NCBI GenBank assembly: GCA_006176705.1 | Contig: QRFJ01000060.1 | Location: 2,387,122 to 2,451,121, forward strand | DNA length: 64,000 nucleotides | Reading direction: 5' to 3' | DNA from: Cocos nucifera | Taxonomy: Eukaryota; Streptophyta; Magnoliopsida; Arecales; Arecaceae | In this document: piece after piece, positions 34,775 to 45,481 of the stretch | Layout: every line of letters begins with the position of its first letter | Numbering within the stretch: position 1 is the first letter of the stretch | Position numbers and translations under genes: made by a program | Notes under the pieces: model-generated | Seen by the model: the letters and a program-made list of their open reading frames with translations, nothing else | Told to the model about the DNA's origin: nothing | The model's database searches: none

Positions 34775-36838
34775 TCTGATGAACAGGCTCGACGGACCTT
34801 ATCACGGAAAATCTGTGATATGGTGAAGCAAAACCAACCACGTGATGGGAAGAAGAAACTTTCTAGTGGATGTGATGCACCTCATGTACAAGATACCAGG
34901 GAGCATGATTACCAACATCAACCCGCTGGTGTAAGAAAACAGGGATGCACTTCAATTTATTAAGAAACTGAATTATTTCTGAAAAACTTGCTAGAACAAA
35001 TCTGGAACTTCTTGTATCCTCGACATCGATCACCTACCAAGTTTCATGCTCGTATGATGAATTGATGACGCTTTAAACTACAAACAATTATATATGGAGC
35101 AGCAAATTAGAAAGATCCAATCTAGAGGAAGAGTCGAGCATGATTTAGACGGAAGCCATTGAGTACTAGCTGAATATCTAGGACTAGTGTAACTAGAAAC
35201 ACATTGGATCGTATGGGGTCCATAGAGCATGGTTGAACCTTAAATTGGCTGGCTGTATCATATCAAAGTCTTTTTACGGAGAAATCGTAATTTATGTGAG
35301 TACGATTCTTTGCAACGAATGAAGTGCGGTACTTATAATCCAAAAATCCTACTGATTATGCCTTAGATTGTTGGAACAATACTTAAAATTTCAAATGTGA
35401 TTAAAGAAAACTAATAAGAATAATTTAGAACTAAATAAAACTATGTTATAGAAAAAATATAAATAACTTATACAACATCAAGAATATAAAAATGATTGAA
35501 CTTGGAAGTGTGCTGGACATGATCCCAAGGTGTGGTCCCGTCGAAAATCCTGAAAAACCATTCCAAAATATGACTAGGATCCTTCCGCCCGCGAACACGA
35601 TTATGAAAGAGATCGATGAAGACTCTTTCGGTACCCAAGAAAAAAAGAAAAAATACCGTAATGAAAAAGAAAAGTATTGGAGAAAATTTTAGGAAAAGAA
35701 GCTTAGAAGGCTCTTGGATGGCTACTGAATTAGGTCTCAGGAGGTTTTTTTATAGCCAACCAATATGACCGTTTATGACGTTTGTGACTGTTTGGACTTT
35801 TAATGATTCTTCAAAGCCTTTAAGGAGTCCAATGGTCAGAATCTTTAATAAAGGGTCCAACGGTCATAAAATAAAAACGAGATTCAATGTACATGACCAT
35901 TGATAATTAGGAGTCCGACGGTCGGAAATTAACATCATAATAATAAATAGATTAAAATATTTAAATGATAAAATTAAAAAAATAAGATTAAAATATTTGG
36001 AGGAGAATTTAGAAAAATTTTGTAATTTTCTTTTTGGATTATCTCTGGCATCGGCTTCTTGCAGCTTATCATGGCAGCAAGAAACCAGCTCCATCAAATA
36101 GAGATAGACAAGATTCCTTGCTGGAAAATTGAAGAAGGCAGTAAATTGAGAAAAGAGACAACGGATTACAATAAAATGAGAGTGATGCCAAGAAGAATAT
36201 ATCTGCAATGCTCTATTGTGCAGGACCTTTTGACCGTGTTGAAACTCCGAGGAAATGCTGAAGAAAGAGGGGCTGAAGCTTAGCATTTGAAATCTTATTT
36301 CCCGAAAACAGAATTTTCGAAGACTCCAGATAATTGCATAAATTTTTAGCTAAAACCATACATATTGAAAGGAACGATAGAAGTGTTCTAACCATAAATT
36401 GGAAGCATCGGAAGCACAGACTTGCAAATAACATAAAGCATAGAGTTGGATACCTGAGAATACAAGCCGAAGCTCTACAGCTTGCTAAGCTCCCAAATGG
36501 TGAATAGCTACCCAAAGGCCAAAGAGTTCATATAAAGAAATTGGGGAATAGACCTCAATATATACTTTTTAAAATGATATTTGATCAAAATTATGGAAAT
36601 AAGCTCTTGCAAATTGAATGAATCTAAATATGGGAAGATAAGCAAGTGCTCACATCATCAATATTAGTGCCTAACCTCCAATGATGACTAGAAGACAAAT
36701 ACATACATGTATATGCACATGCATTCATGCATACATACATATTGTGCAAGGAAGCATACTTAATTACGATGTGATCTAATAATAAAATACAATTATAAAT
36801 TCCACACAAGTAACCAACCATGGATAAAATCAGAAAGA
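34775..36838. other. Intergenic, nothing firm
   Basis: Three close copies of a GGAGTCCAACGGTC-like motif lie at 35824, 35852 and 35910. Open frames at 34655-34963, 35492-35692 and 35864-36515 show no recognisable domain. Possible remnants of older repeats. Confidence 0.4.
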
Positions 36839-36895
36839 GTAAAGAAGACAACAACTTGATATCAATTCTAAGCCTTGAAACAAGTTCCATTTCTA
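36839..36895. repeat. Left half of a tandem unit split by the LINE
   Basis: TAAAGAAGACAACAACTTGA continues to AGTTCCATTTCT and resumes after the LINE at 40420. A second full copy of the unit follows at about 40571-40735 (AAAGAAGATAACAACTTGAT...). So the LINE landed in one copy of an existing two-copy tandem repeat. Confidence 0.8.
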
Positions 36896-36914
36896 GTCAG
36901 GAAACTAAGCTTCC

Positions 36915-38576
36915 TTCGGTCAAAGATGAAAAAATGGAATAAACATCACAATGAGAACATAATAAGAAGGAAGGAGCATATACAGAAGCAATTATCCATG
37001 CTAGACCTGGAAGAGGAACAAAACATCTTGGAAAGAAACAAATTACAACTCAAAGATGAATTAAAGAAGCAATTCGAAGACCTTTCGAAACAAGAAGAAC
37101 TACTCTGGAAATAGAGATCAAGGGTAAATTGGCTACAACATGGAGATAAAAATACAAGGTTTTTTCATGCTACAGCCAGTGCTCCAAGGCGAAAGAATAG
37201 CATTGGAAGCATCATTCATAATGGAATAAACACCATAGATCCAAAGCAGATTCAGGACATATTCTTAAATTTCTGTAAGAATATTTTTGGACCAAGGCAG
37301 AGCCCTCAAATAGAGGTGGATTGGGATTCACTTTTCCACCAACAAAGAGTTGATCTCTCAAGTCTTGAAGAACCGTTTGCAGAGGAAGAGATCAAACAAG
37401 CTATTTTTGGATTGGCCCAGGATAAGGCACTCGGCCCCGACGGCTTCACAAACAACTTTTATCAATCTTTTAGGGAGCTATTAAAATCAGACCGGTGTGA
37501 TTTCTTCAATGATGTTTACAATGGATCAACCAGCATCTCAAGACTCAACTACTCCTATATAGCACTCATTCCAAAGAAACAAGATAATCTTTTGGTCAGG
37601 GATTACAGGCCCATTAGCCTCATCAATGGTGTTATCAAAATCTTAATGAAAGCTTTGAGTTTAAGACTCACAAAACATATAGACACACTCATATCACAGC
37701 CACAATCAGCCTTCATAAAAGGAAGAAGCATCAGTGACAGTTATATAATGGCAACTGAAATTTCAAATCAGTGCAACAAGAAGAAACTCAAAGGTCTAAT
37801 ATATAAACTTGATTATGAAAAAGCTTTCGACAGCATCGACTGGAACTTTCTTACAACTTTGCTACATGCTCGTGGTTTTGGACAGCATTGGATATATTGG
37901 ATAACAGGAATTCTGCAGTCAGGGAAAACAGCTATTTTAGTTAATGGCGAACCAACCAACGAAGTGGTTTCAAACACATAAGGGACTAAAGCAAGGAGAC
38001 CCTTTTGTCTCCCTTGTTGTTCATTCTGGTAGTAGATATTCAGCCATGCTTGATGGAAAAAGTATCATCAAATGGATTAGTTCAAGGAATCGGATCGGAG
38101 GGGTTCTTGACACACATACAATGCTTACAATATGCGGATGATCCCCTTGTTTTCAGCAACGCATCTAAATTCAATGCTTGCAACCTTAAGTTCATCTTAT
38201 ACAGCTTTGAGCTTTTAACAGGTATGAAATTAATAAACTTTGACAAAAGTTCTTTTATTACAATAGGATTAGATGAAGAGCAAAAAAAAATGGTATGCAA
38301 ATCTAATGGGATGTCAACTAGCTAAACTTCCAATTAAATACTTAGGCTTCCCACTCCATTATAAGAAATTGAAAAAAATTGATTGGAGTTTCCTGGAAGA
38401 AAAGATTTGCAAAAAAATTGCAGGTTGGAAAGGCAGGCTACTAACGATGGCAGGGAGAATTACACTGGTGAATGCTATCCTTGGTACCGTTCCATCATAT
38501 TGGACGTCAACCCTTCTACTACCAGTTGAAGTGATCAAAAGAATAGAGAGGAAAAGAAGAGAATTCAATTGGTAAA
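36915..38576 (+). pseudogene. LINE ORF2 reverse transcriptase, broken
   Basis: The linker reads EELLWK, a stop, then RSRVNWLQHGDKNTRFFHA. The polymerase starts near 37316: KALGPDGFTNNFYQ, ALIPKKQ, RDYRPISLING, QSAFIKGRSISD and KLDYEKAFDSIDW are the standard RT blocks. Two frame changes lie between 37930 and 38010, around GLKQGDP. The catalytic box reads QYADD near 38130, in the frame opening at 38005. The thumb region LPIKYLGFPL and GRITLVNAIL follows at 38273-38575. The enzyme would copy its own RNA at a nicked target. Confidence 0.92.
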
Positions 38577-39099
38577 GAGATAAAAACTGCAAAGGAGGAC
38601 ACCATCTTGCCAGCTGGGCAATGGTTTGTAGGATTAGGGATCATTAATCTACGAATATTCAACAAATGCCTACTGATGAAGCACCGGTGGAGGTACTTTA
38701 ATGAACAATCAAGACCATGGCGCAAGCTTATTCATGAGATATAGCATAAAAAGTTAGCCCCAAGTCTCAATTCCACATCAAATTTCAGACTTTTTTCAGC
38801 CACCTGGAGAAGTGTTGAAGCGACAAAGGATTGGTTTTTTCATAGCATCAAATTTAAGTTGGGCAATGGAAAACAAATAAGCTTCTGGATAATGAGCAAC
38901 CCATTAAAAATCATGTTCTCAATGCTATACTCGATCTCAGAGGATGGAACAATAGCAGACCTTCTTCACACCGTGCAAGATCAGCAAGAAAGAAATTTGA
39001 TTTTGAATCAAAGAAGAGTTGAAGAAGAAAACCAGCTATCAAGGTTATTAGAAAATATATCCCTGAACGAAGAGCTAGACGACATAACATGGAACTAGA

Positions 39100-40000
39100 A
39101 CTTCTCCAAAGGTTTTTTAGTTAGAGACAGCTACAGGTTCTTCAGCAATGGAAGAATTGTCTCTCAGTTTGTAAGAGTGAACTGGCTTCTACCTCTACCA
39201 AAGAAAACAAAAAATTTTAACTAGTTGACCGTCCATAATAAAATCACATGTGGACTTGATGTGCGGGAAAGCAGAGGAAACTACTGATCATATATTCATC
39301 ACATGGGCCTTTACAATGATAATATGGCATCAAATATAGAGATTCTTACCGGTTCAAATACTTTAGGATACTTTGATTCAAATGTGGAGCTCTTGGAGAA
39401 TAAGAAAAAATAACACAGCACCGGATGAATGGGATTGTTTTCTCACGACAATGATGTGGTTGATCTGGAAGAAAACAAATAACATGAGTTTTAGATGGGA
39501 AGCAACCTCACCAAGGAAAACATTGGAGAAGACAATTGATATGCTGGAAAGCTGGATGGTAGTCTATAAAGGAAAACTAAAACTAAAAATCCTACAGCTC
39601 ATTCAGAATCTCAGGGCCTCATAGTACTCTTGTGGGAGGCCCATCCGAGCGTATTTTTTGTGGATACACTGACGAAACGGTAGTACATATTTTTGTTGAA
39701 TGTATCTTCGCCAAGATGGTATGGAGTCACTTCAAGAACATAACAGATTTTTCGATGACATTCGATAGCATGGAAGACCTATGAGCACAAGACAAACAAG
39801 GGCTATAGCGAGCAGAGTGACATTATTCCATTTAACTTCTGTAGTGCTATGGAGTCTATGGAATGAATGGAACTGATGAAGTTTTAGAAGGGATGCAAAG
39901 CACCCTTCAGACTCGTGGAAGACATTACCATCCTCCTAAAAATGTGGATATCCATTGAGCCATCGAGAAGCAGTGAGGCAATCACAGATATCATCAATGC
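39100..40000 (+). pseudogene. LINE ORF2 C terminus with two zinc-binding (zf-RVT) segments
   Basis: A first zf-RVT-like piece reads CGKAEETTDHIFIT near 39264, then a C-terminal piece at 39373-39624 (MMWLIWKKTNNMSFRWEA). A second zf-RVT-like piece reads CGYTDETVVHIFVEC near 39660, then LWSLWNEWN, stops, SFRRDAKHP near 39850. The same order occurs twice, so this end seems to be duplicated or joined from two copies. Confidence 0.65.
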
Positions 40001-40406
40001 AGCAGTAAGGCAACAAGGTAGTTAACAGCAGAAGAGCATTAAATAGAGAAGAATTCGTAGAAGAGATTCAGAACCGATGAAAGAATTTTTACGGATGAAA
40101 GAGTTTTAACAGAACACTAGTGAGCAGGTAAATTAAGAAGAAGAGATAGAAGGAAGGGAGAGGATGGTGGTAAAGAGACTATATTTTAAACTTCTTAAGA
40201 TTTCAGGCTCTTTTATGGATACCTTTTCATTCTCTGTACAAATGCTAAAAACCCTTTTTTATGTAAATACTAGACTGTGTCGGGTCTTCCAACCTAGCAT
40301 CGCCTAAGCCAACTCCGCTACAGGCAATGCCTCTGTACATATAATATAATCACTTTAATAAATATACTTAGGGTGGCTTTCCTCCCTTTACATCAAAAAA
40401 AAAAAA

Positions 40407-41107
40407 AAGTTCCATTTCTCTAATTTCGGAGTCCCCCCTCTTCCTTACTTCTTTCAAAACCCTGTGAAAACCCTCACGGACCCATCTCTTCATTGAGAGA
40501 TTCAATAATTGTGATTTAATAATAAAGCATAAATATACATTACACATGGGTGACGAATTATAGATGAAAATAAAAAACAAAGAAGATAACAACTTGATAC
40601 CAATCCTAAGCTATGAAATTTATTCCATTTCTCTAATTTTGATGTCCCTTCTCTCCCTCACCTCTTTTAGAACCTCGTGAAAACCCTCAAGGACCCATCT
40701 CTGCATCGAGAGGTTCAATGATAAATGAAAATAAGAAAAAATGTCAAGAATCAAATAACTGAAAGATCACAACAAAGGGCATCTAAAATATTAGTACTCA
40801 AATAAACCCCTTCGTATAGAGCTTCATAAATAGTTGTTTAGTGAGTTATGTAAATTAAAAGTTTGCGAATGCCGGATGAGCTTCTCTAGGAGTTGTAATA
40901 TCACATTTCACATATTTTTGTTTGATTAACTAATAAATTCACTCCTATTTTTCTAGTCAATATATATAAAAAAATAAAACTATATTGAGTGAGAGGAACT
41001 TATTTACTACTCATGGATAGATAGTCTACTTAGGTCTAAACAATTTCTTCATCATTTCCATGCAAATCATTGATTAATCCAAAACTTCAATAACAATGTT
41101 AGCATAT
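40407..41107. other. Tandem repeat remainder and intergenic DNA
   Basis: Right half of the split unit (40420-40570) and its second copy (to about 40735); blocks AACCCTGTGAAAACCCTC and AACCTCGTGAAAACCCTC mark the two. Beyond that nothing is recognised. Confidence 0.6.
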
Positions 41108-41610
41108 TAGGGCTGAAACTGAATTAGATATGGATTGGATACTAGCATATCTATATCCATATTTATTTTGTTTGATGAATATAAATACAGATACGGATAT
41201 TATTCGGATGCAAAAATTCATATCCAGATTTATTTTAAACGGATATGGATATAATTTTGATACTGAAAGTATGGATATAATGATGGATATAATTTACATA
41301 ATTAAACTTTATGATTACAGAATCAAATATACTACTAAATAGATGATAAATCAAGTTAATAACATGTTTATATGATTATATATTTTTTTTAAAAATTAAT
41401 AAGTGCTATATAAAATTATTTAGAATTACATATAAATTCGGATATTCGAATACGAATCGGATAGTTGTCTATCCATATCCATGTCCATGTTTCTTTAACA
41501 GATATAGATATAGATATTAGTCGAATCCTCAAATTTTCATCGATATCCGGATTAATTTAGATACAAAAAATGGATCTGGATAGATAACATCCATACCACT
41601 TTGACCCTTA
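41108..41610 (-). mobile_element. hAT-type MITE, second copy (opposite orientation)
   Basis: It starts TAGGGCTGAAA and ends TTTGACCCTTA. The interior matches the reverse complement of 4075-4562, with the same clusters of GGATATGGAT and a shared AT-rich centre (ATAACATGTTTATATGATTA). Flanking 8-mers (TAGCATAT and TAATAAAT) agree only in part, so the insertion is older or the edges have mutated. Confidence 0.8.
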
Positions 41611-43180
41611 TAATAAATTTTGTCATTGAAGACGGCTGAAAATGTTTGAACTTCAAAGATGCTAGTTCAATACAAAATTTTAGAGTGTTAGCTCAATATT
41701 GTTTGGCTCAAGGACTATGTTACCTTGTTCTATAGAGGTCTTATTCTGAAATCCTCAACCATTTGCAGCCTCTGACTAGATTCCTATGGAAAACACAAAT
41801 AAATTTTACAATCAAGAAAAAGGAGCTATTCAAATGCACATCAGTCGAAGAAAAGCTAGAACGCAAACAGAGTTCGTAGTGGGTCTTATTACTTACGAAG
41901 GATGTTATTAGAACCTTCCATCACCCAAACATATTCATGAAGCCAGCCATTGAAACTTCATTCACTGACATTAAAATGTTAATGTTCATTGGAAGGAGAA
42001 AATCCTTACCATTCAGTATTCCTACAAAATGATCAGAGACAAAAATGCATTCATTGATCGTCAGTTTTAAAAACACAGAAAATATTACATTCAATATGAA
42101 GATGATCCTTAGCTCCTAGAAATTGCTATTATTGCATTCATCATAATTCTTCTAGGATAAAGGGGTGAGAGTGGGAAAATGAAATCTGCTTAAGTTCAAA
42201 TAGAGGGAGTAATAGTAGAGGACTTCTTGAAGGACCAGGGGCATTTCCTAACAGGTATAATACTAGAGGCTCATGGTGCATGCAGAAAAGGAAGTTCTTT
42301 GTTTTCTTTGGTGATAATATACCACCTATATTAACTAGGAAGATACTGGGCTAGGATCTAAATAATGACATAATCAAATAGTGGCATCATGCATGCATGT
42401 ACTGTTATTTTTTAGTTAAAATACTTAATGGAACTCATGATTTTATTATTTCAAGCATGCTAAGAGTCAGCTAAGCAAGTAACGACCAAAAGTTTTATTG
42501 ACAGTATTAGTGCCTGGTACATCAACGACAAAGCTAAAATATTGTAAATGGCGCCAAGTGGGCCTTTAGGAAGTTAGATTGCCATGACCTGCATGGCACA
42601 CAAAGATAGATGCATAGATTTACTTGTAACTATTGCTTGCGGGGCATGCGCATGTCTGTGTTTCTTTCTTTCCTTTTCTTTTCTTTTCTTGAGTCTGCAT
42701 GCATGCGGAAGTGTAGACCTTCAAACAGCGTCACTTAAAGATAGATGAGTAGATTTGCTTGTAACTATACCTTGCGGTGCATGCACACATACGTGTTTCT
42801 TTCTTTCCTTTTTGTTTTCTTTGAATGAGTGTGCATGACAGCTTTAGGATTGGTTTCAAGATCTCATGAAAATATGACACATGAAAGTAGACAATTTTAC
42901 CAAAATAATATTTATTTAAAAAAAATTATAAAAATAATATCTTTTTCAAACTATTTATTAAAATAGTGCCGAACTTAAAGTCGCCCTTTCAAAGAATGAC
43001 TTTATGTGTCGAGTCAGCAAAAAAATAATATCCAAATTTTTCAATTTGTCACGTAAAAAATTACTTTATCAAATAGCGTTTTTGTAAATCGCTCTATCAT
43101 AAGGTGACTTAAAAGTTAAAATCATTAAAATAAAAAAAAATTAATCAAATTCTTCCTTCCTCCTCTCTCTCCGTCACTTT
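41611..43180. other. Intergenic, nothing recognised
   Basis: It contains a duplicated block around TTTCTTTCTTTCCTTTT, preceded by a TAACTAT...CTTGCGG-GCATGC run, near 42620-42680 and again near 42760-42820. No coding signal. Confidence 0.5.
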
Positions 43181-43680
43181 AGAAAAAAAAAAAAAAAAAT
43201 CCATCCGTCTCCTCCCCCCCGCCCCGCTCCCCACGTCCACTCCCCCCCCCGTCGCCCCTCTCAGCCTCTCTCATCCCCATTGCCGCTTCCTGAATCCCCG
43301 CCACCGCCACTCGACCTCTCGGTCTCCACCGCTGCTCTCTGCATCCTCGCCGCTGCTGCTCCTCGCCTCCCCTCCACCATCGCTCCTTGCATCCCTGCTG
43401 CCGCAGCTCCCCGCCTGCCCCCCCCACCTTACCTCCCATCCTGCCTTCCTCCTCCCCTCCCTCACCGCCGCTCCCTACATCCCCGCCTCCCTCCCCCCAC
43501 CTCGGTGGGCGGCGACCAAGAGAGGCCGAGAGGAGAGAGGGGCGGGGTGGGGGGGGATGCGGGGAGCGACGGCGGTGGTGGGGGGAGAGGCGGGGAGCGG
43601 TGGTGGTGGGGATGTAGCAAGCAGCGGTTGGGACAAGAGAGGTCGAGAGAGGAGAGGGGTGGGGTGATATTTGTAGCACA
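43181..43680. repeat. GC-rich imperfect inverted repeat with strand-biased arms
   Basis: The left arm (about 43311-43490) is pyrimidine-rich. The right arm (about 43510-43665) is purine-rich and its complement aligns with the left arm (TCGACCTCTC, then CCGCTGCT, then GCTCC and CGCCTC blocks). Long proline/glycine/arginine open frames on both strands come from this composition, so no gene is called. Confidence 0.65.
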
Positions 43681-45481
43681 CTATCAATATTTCACCTCAA
43701 TTTGGACATCATTAGCATGATCAATTTAGCATGGGATGATTTCGGTCGTTAAGTGATCAAAAAGCTAAACAGTGTTCGATTATAGAATAATTTTTTAGAT
43801 AAATAATCTTTGCTACTACTTTGATCATTTATACAGTTGTGATTATTACTTTAAATTCCAGCAAATAGTATAAAATATCTTTTATATTTTCAAATCAATT
43901 TTATAGCTTTTAATCAAATCATGTCTAGCTAAGCAATCCTCTAGAATTTACAATGAAGCTAGAATCCTTTTTGGTTTTAGTATTTATGTACATAAATAAT
44001 TTTTATTTTTAAAGAAATTAATTTTTTCATGAATCTCAATTTTTCTTCCTTTCTTGTTCCATCTTGATAGGTTATTGTTGGGTCAAAATTTCTTCATAGT
44101 CCATGCTTGAATTAATGATCAAAGATAGATGACTAAAGTAGAGATTCATCATCATCATTCTTTTTTTTGTGCAACAAGAATTTGATAGATCATAGTTAGG
44201 TTACTAAGTTCTTTCATGATCTATACTTATTTTTGTACAAGAAAATGTTAGTAATTTAATTAGTGCATCAGAACAAACTTGATAGGTTATTGTTTTCTAG
44301 CTATTCATAGCTTATGCTTGGTTGTGCCATGTACTAAAAAGAAAAATTGAGTATAAAAAAAAAAATCAATCAAGTAAATATCTAAATCAAGAGTCTAATG
44401 AATTCAAAAACTCTAATTTTCTAGATATTACATTTTTAAGTTTATTTTCTTTTCTACATCTTTAATTTTAATATAAATCATCATCTTCTTGTCTTCTTGT
44501 TAAAGCTCGTATAGTCTGAAAGTACTTAATTTTTATGAGATGGACTCGTATTTGCCAAACGTACTACACTACGTGCGCTTATGGTTATATTTAAAACATA
44601 TCAAGTTTTCGGTGCTATATATCTTAAATATAACTGCAAGTGTACCACATGCAATATAGTATGTCCGGCGAGTTTGGATCTTGCACATATCCCGATACTT
44701 TTTTGGTGGAGGGAGACAAATCAAAATTCTTTTAAATTGTTTGGTACAGAAGAATAACGGTCATTAACTTCTAGGCATGATAACCATCAATAAAAACCTG
44801 CGAAAAAACAACACGAGGGGCATAAGAAAAGATGCTTGATGATCCCTTGGTTCCCCTGATCAGGCATCCACACGATGCCCAATTCCCCTTAGAGAATATT
44901 ACAACAAATAGGAGGGGGTGGTGCGATTGCCCCGAAGTGGTAGGCGATGATCTCAAATCCCCACGCACGGGTGGCTCGTGCCGTGATCGACGCCGTTCGC
45001 CAACTACGCTTCCATCGGGTCGGAGATCGGGTTCAGGTTGTATCCTTCGCACGGGAGAATGATCCACCTTTTTTCGCGCCATCAACCATTGCAATGCCAC
45101 TTCGCGATCTGTGGAGATGAGGTGCGAAAAAGATTGGAATGCTTTGAGAGCCGTGATCGAGGGAACGGTTGTCATCGCAAACAAAGATTGATCATTATGT
45201 CGCGCCAAAGGTACAACCGGACGGGCATGCTCTAATTTTCCCAACAAACTTTGTCATGGATTTTTTTTTTTTAATATTATATCTAGACAACCGGCCTAAC
45301 CGTTTCAATCGACGGTGTTCTTACTTTTCTTATTTTACTCCAATGCGGCGATGAGAATGAGAGAGAAGGTTATATGTTTAAAAAAAAAAAAAATCTAGCA
45401 GAGAGAAGGAAGATTCCGTGGCCATTGGTGACAGGTCGAGAGCATTCGGAGGGAACTTCTTTCAGGAAGATCGGAGGAGAG
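43681..45481. other. Region upstream of the resistance gene
   Basis: AT-rich to about 44780, then more GC-rich up to 45240. A minus-strand frame of 158 codons at 44771-45247 has no recognisable domain. The promoter of the resistance gene should lie at the right end, but no TATA box can be picked with confidence. Confidence 0.4.

Larger units (their letters stand above)
36896..40406 (+). mobile_element. 5'-truncated L1-type plant LINE
   Basis: It is flanked by a perfect 13-bp duplication, AAGTTCCATTTCT, at 36883-36895 and 40407-40419, and ends in a poly-A tail at 40395-40406. It holds ORF2 from the linker after the endonuclease through the reverse transcriptase and zinc-binding region. The endonuclease and ORF1 are missing, as expected from incomplete target-primed reverse transcription. 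Frameshifts and stops make it inactive. Confidence 0.93.

Noticed and set aside
43179..43720. 166- and 146-codon frames rich in Pro, Gly and Arg on opposite strands
   Set aside because: They arise from the strand-biased inverted repeat, and no conserved motif is present.
44771..45247. 158-codon minus-strand frame upstream of the resistance gene
   Set aside because: No domain or splice context is recognised; kept only as part of the unassigned upstream region.
45374..45481. Upstream in-frame ATG extending the resistance protein by 36 residues
   Set aside because: The added part starts in a poly-A run and is unlike family N termini; the ATG at 45482 fits the conserved start.
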